Shown here one piece after another: positions 56,160 through 64,000 of a stretch of DNA of 64,000 nt. Source of the stretch: Neoechinorhynchus agilis. Its lineage: Eukaryota; Acanthocephala. The stretch is from the NCBI GenBank assembly GCA_051530055.1, contig CM121342.1, forward strand, positions 2,728,001 to 2,792,000, written 5' to 3'. Positions within the stretch are counted from its first letter, which is position 1, and each line of letters opens with the position of its first letter. Made by a program: the position numbers and the translations under genes. The notes under the pieces are model-generated. The model searched no databases. It worked only from the letters and a program-made list of their open reading frames with translations, and was not told the origin of the DNA.

Positions 56160-57743
56160 TTACTTTGAAAACTCTGCGAACTGGGATCTCGTTTCCTGTT
56201 CGTCTTTCTTAATAACTTTAGAATTTGATACTCCACTTTTAAAAACCGGGGCTGGTCGTTTTCTTAATAATGAGCTTTCATATTGTGAATCGTCTTGAAT
56301 CCTTCTCTCCATTTGTCCTCGTGACAATTCAAAACTGTCATTCAGTGCTTGCATCTTCATTGAGGATTCAAGCCCATTATGAAACCCTTGGCGAATCATT
56401 TGAATAGAAGGTTTAAAGTTCCTCTTTTTTGACGATATCTCTAAGCATTCAACCTTTAATTTTCGCTTTTCAGGAGACGCTCGAGGTTGATAGCTCTCAC
56501 TCAAAGATTTGTCTTTTGTTTCCTTTATTTCATTGTTCACTTCCACTTGTTCATTTGCAACTGCAAATGTTGAATCGGACACTTGTTTTTTGCTATCTTT
56601 CATTGAACGTCTTTTCTTCATTCCTTCATTGGAGACTTCAATGCTCATTGGTTCAGCTTTTGCCCTGCATGAAATCCCTTGAGCTTCAGTGTCTTTTATA
56701 AGTGACCGAAATTTCTTATTTTGTTTTGTATGTTCAAGGAATAGTTCGTTTCCGCCAGACTGCATCATTTTCTTAGATTTTTTCAGCTGGCGAATTCCAT
56801 CATAAACTTTTTCGTCTATCTTTTCATTTGATCGGATTCGTTTCCTTTCTTCGATTGATGTTTCTAAGTTATCGAGCTGCAACGATCGCTTTCTTTCTAA
56901 CGTTTGAAGCTTGTTAATTTCAATACGACATTCTTGTCGAATCGATTTTACTGAGTCCTTTTGCTCTGTTAACACTGGGGACTTTCCTATATTTAACGTA
57001 TTTTTCCTTCTTTTTATTGTAGGCGATTTTTGTTGCTTAATAGTTTTACTTAGAGATATTTCATCGGTGTTTTGAATTGAGTCGTTTTGTTCCATGGACG
57101 GTATTCGAAAATTTCTATTGGTTGCATCTGGCTCAGAACTTTCATTTGTAGATTTTTCATCGATTGTTCCAATTGAATTATATTGATTCGAAGACGCTAC
57201 CTTGCAATTTTTTGCAGAGCTTTTAGTTCGATTACCTTTACCAAGAACTTTCTCATTAATGTTTTTAAGCAAGTCTTTTTGTTCCACTTTTTCCGATGAT
57301 GTTACCGTGATTTCTTGTTGTTTCTTTGCATTTCCATTAGATTGTTGAATACAAAATCCTTCACAAATCGATTCATCTTTAACATTTTCAATTGGCTCAT
57401 TCATATCCGGCGGCATTTCTTTATCTTCCACAGCACTTCCTTTTCTTTTGCTCGAACTTTTCTTGCCAAAGGAGCCTTCAACAGATCCATACTTTGCCTT
57501 CAAATAATAATTCCAACTGATGGTCTTAAAAATGTCCGCATTTTTATGAGCGATTCTTTTGACTGTGTAGTCCAGTTGTTGGCACGATGTGGATTTATGC
57601 GGCTCCGATCTTCTCCTATAGACCACTGTGTCAATTGGTGAAATGTCGTCTAGAGTAACAATTGATTTCTCTACATTCGACTCATTCGTTTCCGACTTCT
57701 TGTTATCTTTTGCTTTCATTTCCATTTTTGTTGTGTTGGCCAT
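56160..57743 (-). CDS. Unrecognised Lys/Ser-rich protein, right-arm copy (527 aa)
   Basis: Same length as the left copy, open throughout, about 12 amino-acid differences scattered along the chain (for example YGSVEG for YGFVEG, EDKEM for EDREM, GNAKK for GNTKK). No length change in 527 codons argues that the frame is real and constrained despite the low-complexity composition. Confidence 0.65.
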   Translation of the reverse strand: MANTTKMEMKAKDNKKSETNESNVEKSIVTLDDISPIDTVVYRRRSEPHKSTSCQQLDYTVKRIAHKNADIFKTISWNYYLKAKYGSVEGSFGKKSSSKRKGSAVEDKEMPPDMNEPIENVKDESICEGFCIQQSNGNAKKQQEITVTSSEKVEQKDLLKNINEKVLGKGNRTKSSAKNCKVASSNQYNSIGTIDEKSTNESSEPDATNRNFRIPSMEQNDSIQNTDEISLSKTIKQQKSPTIKRRKNTLNIGKSPVLTEQKDSVKSIRQECRIEINKLQTLERKRSLQLDNLETSIEERKRIRSNEKIDEKVYDGIRQLKKSKKMMQSGGNELFLEHTKQNKKFRSLIKDTEAQGISCRAKAEPMSIEVSNEGMKKRRSMKDSKKQVSDSTFAVANEQVEVNNEIKETKDKSLSESYQPRASPEKRKLKVECLEISSKKRNFKPSIQMIRQGFHNGLESSMKMQALNDSFELSRGQMERRIQDDSQYESSLLRKRPAPVFKSGVSNSKVIKKDEQETRSQFAEFSK

Positions 57744-58493
57744 TTTCGAGAATAAGTTATAAACGTTTATAAAGGTAAAAAAAGAAGAAAATAGAGCCTA
57801 TCACAGCCTTTGTCGGCGATGCGAGTTTTGTGCTAATTTGTTTGGTACAAATGAAGGTGGAACACGTGAGGTTGCTATGGTAAAATAAGCAAAGCAAATT
57901 TTCTAAGAAAACAAATATTTTTTTCAATAAAAAAAATTAATTTTATTTTTACTGGAAAATTTCTTTTGTTGGCTTTTGGTCCATCAGATTAAGTTCTGTG
58001 TTTTAAGAAATGAATGATTTTAAAAACCTGACGGGCGAAGGTTTTATCCTATGTATTGCAATTTTCTAGCATTTGGATTAACATTAAGTTGAATGTTTTT
58101 TTGTGCTTTTTGCAATTACTGCCGTCTTTTATCATAAGAACTTTGATGGGATTCTCGCGAAAAATTTTCAATTTATGTTGTTAGTTGTTTAATTTTGTCA
58201 TATTAAATTTTTGTTGACGATAATGTTAGCCCAATATTAAAGGTACATTTATTTCTAGATTGTATTTGGTATTCTATTTTAATAGTTGCTGGAACCTTTA
58301 TGGAAAAATTAAGTCAAGATTGCAAACATATTTTTATGTTTTATTTTTTTTAATTTATTTGATTCTTTGAAGCAATGCTTACATATAACAAATGTACATG
58401 ACAATTTCGATTTACGAATCCCTTCTCGTACTTATGGTTCCAACTTCTCCTTTTTAAGCATTTTTTGTAGTGAAAGTTTAGTTAGACAAAAGC

Positions 58494-58572
58494 ACTTTTC
58501 GAGGGTTTATTTGATTTATAAGGAAAATACATGCAAGCGTAAGTGTAAAAGCTGTCGAAGCTGACAAAGGTG
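58494..58572 (-). repeat. Partial duplicate of the kinase 5' coding segment (right)
   Basis: Mirror of 33622-33700; the encoded 61-codon frame (58482-58667) is the same as in the left arm. Confidence 0.7.
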
Positions 58573-58931
58573 GAGATCCTCACTTTAACGCTTACAGCTC
58601 TAACGTTTCCTCTTATCATCAACGATACCGAGTGCAAGTAAAATAAATAAAAAACAATTCGCCTCAACTTATCGCAATTTGCATGTCGCGTTTTTTCTAA
58701 GTCGAAAATGGCGATAATAGAATTGTAGCGATTTTCAAAGCACAGGAAGGTTACAAGCGGTTCTCCTCTGTTCGAGCTCCTTGATATTATTTAAAGAAAT
58801 CGCAAATTCAGCGAGTTTATGCAAAAAATTAATATTATTAGTCAAAAATTGCGTGGAAGGAGTACAGCGTCTTTTTGAATAAGGAACGTTAGCCCATCGC
58901 ACAATCGGAAAATAATATAAAGTTTTATTGG

Positions 58932-59978
58932 CTAAAATTCGTCAAATAAGCTACCGTACCGTTCACTAGGAGGATTTGTCAAGGAGGCGAGCGGTGACTT
59001 CGGTTTGTTTGCGGCCGGATTAATAGCAGGTTTATAGATCATGTCAACCTTTCGTTGGAACAGATTCCACCAGTCAATCACTTTAAAGAATTTATGAGCT
59101 TTCATATGATCGATTCCACCTTTTCCGCATCCATATCGCCTATCTGGATTTACTTTCAAAAGTCCGACGACGAGATCCTTGAGCTCCGATGAGAAATGTT
59201 CAGGAACTTTAAACCTCCCCGATTGAGCTTTAGCCATGATCCTCATTCCATCTGATGCCACAAACGGTGTGTAACCTGCATTGAGCTCGTAGGACAAAAC
59301 GCCAAGAGACCACCAATCGCAACTTGTTGTATATCCAAGTCGTCCGGAAACTTCTGGGGCCATGTATTCTGGAGTTCCACAAATAGTTATTGCTCTCTCG
59401 TTCAGGAATTTAGCGAATCCGAAGTCCGTTACTTTGACATAGCCGCTGTCTTCTACCAAAATATTCTCAGCTTTGATATCCTTATGAGTAACATTAATTC
59501 GATGCAAGTAATCGAAGACGAGAATAATCTGTGCTATAATCAATCTACTTTCGTCTTCATTAAATCTTCGTTTTGAACGCAAATGTTCGTACAAATCACC
59601 GGTCGGAATTAACTTCATTACAATGTACAAATGGCCACTGTCCTTATAGGATCCCAAGAATTCGACAATATTTGAATGAAATATACTGCTTAGCATTGCT
59701 TTTTCGTAGATGGTTCGCTTCGTTTGCCTGGTATGGACAAGATATTTCTTCTCAAAAATTTTGACGGCAAAGTGGTCGTGATCTTTGGTACCAACAGCGA
59801 CTAAACCAAAAGCACCCCGACCAATGGTCGTTTGAAGGACAATATCACTGGTGTCGAAATTTGGAGACGGCGAAGGTTTATTGAATTTATGGCGAAAATA
59901 CATGCTAGCGTAAGTGTAAAAGCTGTCGAAGCTCACAAAAAATGTCCAATCACGAACTTCATTTGGAATCATTGACAT
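58932..59978 (-). CDS. PKA-like AGC kinase, right-arm copy (348 aa)
   Basis: Mirror of the left kinase, same start and length. The first ~220 residues are identical; seven differences follow: DWWSLG (Ser instead of Phe), GVL for GAL, MRIM for MRII, IDHM for IDHI, RKVD for RKVA, NPAA for NPAV, PPSE for PPSD. Ser224 and Val227 agree with the PKA consensus, so the right copy is closer to the ancestral kinase. The unusual HKD in place of HRD is present in both arms and is therefore older than the palindrome. Confidence 0.85.
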   Translation of the reverse strand: MSMIPNEVRDWTFFVSFDSFYTYASMYFRHKFNKPSPSPNFDTSDIVLQTTIGRGAFGLVAVGTKDHDHFAVKIFEKKYLVHTRQTKRTIYEKAMLSSIFHSNIVEFLGSYKDSGHLYIVMKLIPTGDLYEHLRSKRRFNEDESRLIIAQIILVFDYLHRINVTHKDIKAENILVEDSGYVKVTDFGFAKFLNERAITICGTPEYMAPEVSGRLGYTTSCDWWSLGVLSYELNAGYTPFVASDGMRIMAKAQSGRFKVPEHFSSELKDLVVGLLKVNPDRRYGCGKGGIDHMKAHKFFKVIDWWNLFQRKVDMIYKPAINPAANKPKSPLASLTNPPSERYGSLFDEF

Positions 59979-60026
59979 CAGATGATCTCTGTGAGGTGAA
60001 GCTAACAAACAAGTAGAAAGTCAGCT

Positions 60027-60737
60027 TTAATTGATTCGTTGCCACGACTTCATCGCAAAGTTAATTTCAAAGCAATTGAACGAGCAAAATTGTTGTGTGC
60101 ATAAGTCGTCGCGAACTTGTCTTTGTCCCTCCACCATGGCAATCGAGATGGGTTGACCTGTCCTCCTTGAATTAAGAAAAAACTTGATCTTGCAATTGAA
60201 CGATTGCTCGAAATTTTCCCGCTCTTCATTGGTGATTGAAGGATCAATTCCTTTCACCAGAAATTGTACTTTTTGAGAGCTATATGAAACATCATACACT
60301 CCCTTGGGAAGATTAGAAATAGAGAAGTTGACCAATTTTTCCAACCAAGTATGTGACACCATATCAATTCTAAGCGTGCCGGCGAAATATGTTAAGTGAT
60401 CGATTCTTTTAATGCCATCGTTTTTAAAAGAACGAGTCCAAGGGCTTACTATTTGATCGTACATGATTTGTTTGGGAAGGGTTGGTTTTGATTTGAAGAT
60501 AGCTATGTATGGCCATTTTTTTGTCGGTGAAGACAAGTAATTTGATATTGGAATTTGTTTTGATGATGTCGACTGGAAGTTGTTTCCCAGGACTTGTGAT
60601 TGTTGTAGCTCGAGATTAGAGAGTAGCTGCTCTCGCTTCTTCAGAACAAAGCCTCCATGATCATCAGAAGGATCAGGAGGTTTCGAAGGGTGTTCACTAC
60701 TAAATACGCTTTTTCCGTCAGAACGAAAACTGCGCAT
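60027..60737 (-). CDS. Unrecognised protein with gag/ORF1-like RRM region (right arm)
   Basis: Mirror of 31457-32167, open over the full length, with four differences (LPKG for LPKE, EEREN for EERED, FFLNS for FFRNS, SRRTG for SRSTG). It ends about 50 bp before the kinase ATG region, so the two may share a transcript or the first may overlap the kinase 5' UTR. Confidence 0.45.
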   Translation of the reverse strand: MRSFRSDGKSVFSSEHPSKPPDPSDDHGGFVLKKREQLLSNLELQQSQVLGNNFQSTSSKQIPISNYLSSPTKKWPYIAIFKSKPTLPKQIMYDQIVSPWTRSFKNDGIKRIDHLTYFAGTLRIDMVSHTWLEKLVNFSISNLPKGVYDVSYSSQKVQFLVKGIDPSITNEERENFEQSFNCKIKFFLNSRRTGQPISIAMVEGQRQVRDDLCTQQFCSFNCFEINFAMKSWQRIN

Positions 60738-60774
60738 GATGACTGAGTCCGTGAAGCAGTACATAAAGGATCCA

Positions 60775-62742
60775 GCCTGTTATAGAGTGATCGATCGTGA
60801 CGCGCAGGGCGCGTTATAATCAGTGATTGGGTAGAAATAGTAGATGCTATCGTTGCGGGAAAGTTGGTCATTTTGCAAGGAAATTTAAGACAGCGGTCAC
60901 GAAACAATTCGACAAAGAAGACGATGAAGTAATTCGTGGTATCAACGCGATTGGAAGCAATCAAAAGATCACCGTGATTGTAAGAGTCGAGGGGAAGTTA
61001 GTTGAATTCGAATATGATACCGCGGCCGGCGTATCGGTAATTCCACTGCGAATATGGAAAAAGTTATGTTCCAAAACGCTAAGGAAGGGTCTGAGGCTCA
61101 GAACTTACAATGGTAATCACATCGATACTCTTGGTACAAGATTTGTTTCGGTAGGCTGGGCGGCAGAAAATAGTCGAAGTCGCGCGCAATTAGGGACTAT
61201 CGGACATCGAGGGAACGAAGAAATTGCGATCGATACAAAAACTATATCTATAGAAGATGACCAAAAATTGATGACAAGCGAAGAACCTCGTCAAGAAGAG
61301 TTGATGACGGACATGAAGACGATTTAAGCGTTAAAAGAAGATCTCAACAAGGTTAGAAGGAATGGGAGTGTTAAGAAAGATCGACCTAGTGTAGGAGTCC
61401 GGAAAGGCGAGAACAAAATAAGATTATGCGGAGATTTTCGTATAACGCTAAAGGAGGCGCTGAGTAAGGACGGTTGGATAATTCCCAAGCTAGAGGACGT
61501 GCTGTACAAAGTGGCAAAAGAGAAAAATGCAGCAAGCTGGATATCAAGGAAGCATATCTGCAGCTTGCAGTGGGGCAGAAGTCCCAGAAATTGTTGACGA
61601 TCTTAACACTAATGGGGTTCTATCAGTCCACCAGGCTTCCTTTTGGAATCAATACCGCTCAATTCATCTTTTAAATATTTATGAACCACCTACTCGACAG
61701 AATACCGAATATGGCGGTCTACCTTGATGATAAAGTGATCAGTGGAGAAAACGATAAAAATCACTTATCAAACTTGAGAAGAGTATTAAGTCGTCTAGAA
61801 GCCGCCGGGCTGACGCTAAAAATAGAAAAATGCAGATTTATGGAGGAAAGCATGAAGATATTGGGAATGAATTGGCGAGCCGAGACTATAAGTGCGCAAA
61901 AGACGAAATTGTAATCAATGATAAATTGTCCATCACCGACATCGAAGAAACAGCTAAGGGCTTTTCTTGGGGCCGTAGGTTACCATGAACGATTCTTGCC
62001 TCAGCTACATGCAATATGCAGTCCACTCCACGCGTTGGCTAGCCCGAATGCGAACAGGAAATAGTCTACTCGAGCACAAACTGCCTTCGACAGAGTTAGG
62101 GAGCTTATGCGAAGTCCAAAAGAGCTCATTCCGTATGCACTTGAAAATGAGGTGATGGTGGCGTACGATGCCAGTGAATCAGGGTTCGGTGCTGTGCTCC
62201 TGCAGCAGTACGAAAACGAGTAGAAACCAGTGGCATACGCATCAGGAACCTTATCACCAGTTGAAAAGAATTTTATGCTACAATTGACAAGGAAGCCGCT
62301 ACGATTCTATTTGGTATAAAGAAATTTCACCATTTCATATTTGGAAAGAGATTCCGTTTAAGAACCGATCATAAACCTCTGATTCACATTTTTGGCGCTT
62401 GAAGAGAACTGAGTAGAATACGAAGCAATCGGCTACGAAGATGGACCGTTGCCATGATGAAATACAACTATGAGATCGAATTCGTCAGGGGAAACGAAAA
62501 TGTGTACGCCGATGCATTGTCGAGAATACCGGAACCGAGAGATGGAACCGTCGAAAGTCGTGTCGAAGCGATAGACCTGGTAGATTGTGATGATTCAAGA
62601 ATCATAAACGCAGAGGTACTAAAACGAAGCTTGAAGAAGGATACGGTGCTCGCAGTGGCCTACCATCATTCCCCCGATTTACGAACATATTTCGAGATGC
62701 TTATCGGGCTAAGACTTCGCCCAGCGGTGTTTCAAGCGGAAA
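60775..62742 (+). mobile_element. Ty3/Gypsy fossil, right arm
   Basis: Inverted partner of the left-arm fossil, same parts in the same order: zinc-knuckle/protease region, reverse transcriptase, RNase H. No LTR or integrase recognised. Broken in roughly four or five places. At its 3' side it meets the tail of the Penelope-like element directly. Confidence 0.8.
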
Positions 62743-62880
62743 CTTCTCATCAACGTGGAGAGGACAATGGAAGAGAACAAGAGCAACTCCGCTCCTGTCC
62801 TTCCAACTAATAAGCTCCGTGGAGCAGTAGCGCACAGGGTGAAGCGTCACCTCGGAAATTGATGGTCCCGCTCACACGAG
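62743..62880 (+). mobile_element. Penelope-like element, tail only (right arm)
   Basis: Corresponds to the last ~140 bp of the left-arm element (INVERTMEENKSNSAPV region followed by LRGAVAHRVKRHLGN). The rest of the element is not present in this arm. Confidence 0.75.
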
Positions 62881-64000
62881 TCCAGGGATCAAATGAGCTC
62901 TCCTACTACATGGGATTTTGGATGCTTGATAAGGAGGTCGAGGCCTCGAAAATTTGTATGTAAATCTCGAGGAGGGAAAAACTCGCCGTATAGAGAAAAT
63001 TTAGGAACAATATTTCAGCGTTTACTCCTTCGTTCCTTTCAAAACAATCTACAAAAATAGTTGGAACAAGGTCGTAGAGATGATTAACTCGTCCCTTTGG
63101 TTAAGCACAACGAAACGTCTCACGTTGACCGTCTCCTCCTTACCACCAATCTCATTTTTCGCCTCTTGCGAGATGAGCAATGCTTCCCCGAGCGAATGTT
63201 CCATTTTATTTCCCGCTTGGTACCCCACAAAACTCGACAGGTTGACCCCTTGACCTGGGTTGAACTTTGAGTAATGTTTAGCCGGCCACGTTTCCGCTCC
63301 GTCTTCTCAATGTTCCTGTGCGCATTGAACACAGGTGGCTTCGTCGATGACATTACTCATCCCGCAAAGTTACCTTGTCGGAGTCTCCGGAGCTTGGGCC
63401 TTGCTACCCGAATGCTTAAACACAAAAGACACGATATGAGACATTGGGTGCTTTTCTTCGTGATTCGTTGTCCTTGTTAGGTTGCGGCGTAATGTTGGAA
63501 CGTTCCTGTGAATCAATCTCTTTATGCCGCTCGTTAATTTTTTCACCAACGAATGAGATTCAAAGGATCGTTAAAGGATCGATATTCTTTTCCTCGTTTT
63601 GAGCGAACGGTCTGCTTATTCCCTGAACAGCGGTTCTTTTAGCCAATTACAGTCGTATCTCATCGTAATGTAAATTGCTTGCTTCATTGCCCAGGGAGAT
63701 GGTGAGAAGCTCGATGCATAACTATGATTTTCTAACAACATTGTAACTTCAAAGGGCACACCAAAATTTTGTTTGCGGATTTTTCATATAGGAAACACAG
63801 AATTTGGAACAACTCTTCATTGAAGAGCACTTTTAACAAAATTAAATCTTTGGTTAAAAGTTCAAGCCACCTTTTGGTTGTCCCAACAGTTTCACACTGG
63901 TCATTGAAATCTATCGTAAACGGATCGTTGTGCTTCTTCGCTTGTGACCGACGTCCAATTTTTACAAGCTTTGTCAAAACGATTAGACAGTTATTTGAGA
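62881..64000. other. Outer right-arm segment, no gene recognised
   Basis: Mirror of 26281-27400. The 81-codon minus-strand frame at 63732-63977 equals part of the left-arm frame; nothing is recognised. The window ends inside the arm. Confidence 0.35.

Larger units (their letters stand above)
48710..64000 (-). repeat. Palindrome, right arm (continues past the window)
   Basis: Inverted partner of 26281-43764. Matching positions sum to 92474 near the centre, about 92469 around 56160-57743, 92194 between 58900 and 62740, and 90281 outside. The steps mark the ~276-bp tandem copy and the ~1.9-kb Penelope block. Gene order is mirrored. Confidence 0.95.

Noticed and set aside
1-64000. CRISPR arrays, bacterial operons or a prophage
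   Set aside because: Spliced genes, short GT-AG introns and eukaryotic retroelements show this is nuclear animal DNA; no direct-repeat/spacer arrays are present.

Overview
This is eukaryotic, AT-rich DNA from an animal. Host genes are split by very short introns: I could place several of 42 to 58 bp with GT..AG ends. The gene set fits a compact-genome metazoan with motile cilia: a splicing factor (TFIP11), a mitochondrial oxidoreductase (FOXRED1), a FOXO-type forkhead factor, a PKA-like kinase, SURF2, ALG14 and two leucine-rich-repeat proteins of ciliary type (DRC3-like and LRRC74-like). Retroelements are CR1/Jockey-like LINEs, Ty3/Gypsy fossils, a Penelope-like element and one further reverse-transcriptase fossil. 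An orthonectid- or rotifer-like animal would fit; I cannot name the species.

Layout. 1-2550: a 125-bp satellite, then the TFIP11 gene (5' end not seen). 2589-12766: a direct duplication of an unrecognised lysine-rich, internally repeated protein gene. Copy A is disrupted, copy C is partial and copy B is an intact 849-codon frame. Decayed satellite and a diverged tandem pair lie between them. 13390-21175: two CR1-like LINEs; the second is interrupted by a Gypsy integrase fragment. 21292-22620: FOXRED1 homologue on the minus strand, cut off at its 5' end exactly where a scrap of the lysine-rich family begins. 23376-25930: multi-exon LRR/coiled-coil gene resembling DRC3.

26281-64000: a large palindrome. 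The left arm (26281-43764) and right arm (48710-64000, running off the window) are inverted copies of roughly 99% identity around a 4.9-kb spacer. From the outside in, each arm carries retroelement fossils (Gypsy, Penelope-like), a gag/ORF1-like frame, a PKA-like kinase, an unrecognised 527-codon Lys/Ser-rich protein, a dispersed repeat family, a hammerhead-ribozyme-like motif, an LRRC74-like gene, a FOXO gene and a small secreted-peptide frame. The spacer has single copies of SURF2 (minus) and ALG14 (plus) and an RT fossil that ends exactly at the right arm.

The arms are not clones. The FOXO protein is identical in both (349 of 349), whereas the kinase differs at 7 residues, all in its C-terminal half, and the 527-aa protein at about 12. 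One ~276-bp tandem duplication exists only on the left, and ~1.9 kb of the Penelope-like element is present only on the left. This structure resembles an ampliconic or sex-chromosome-type palindrome, but a mis-joined pair of haplotypes must be excluded.
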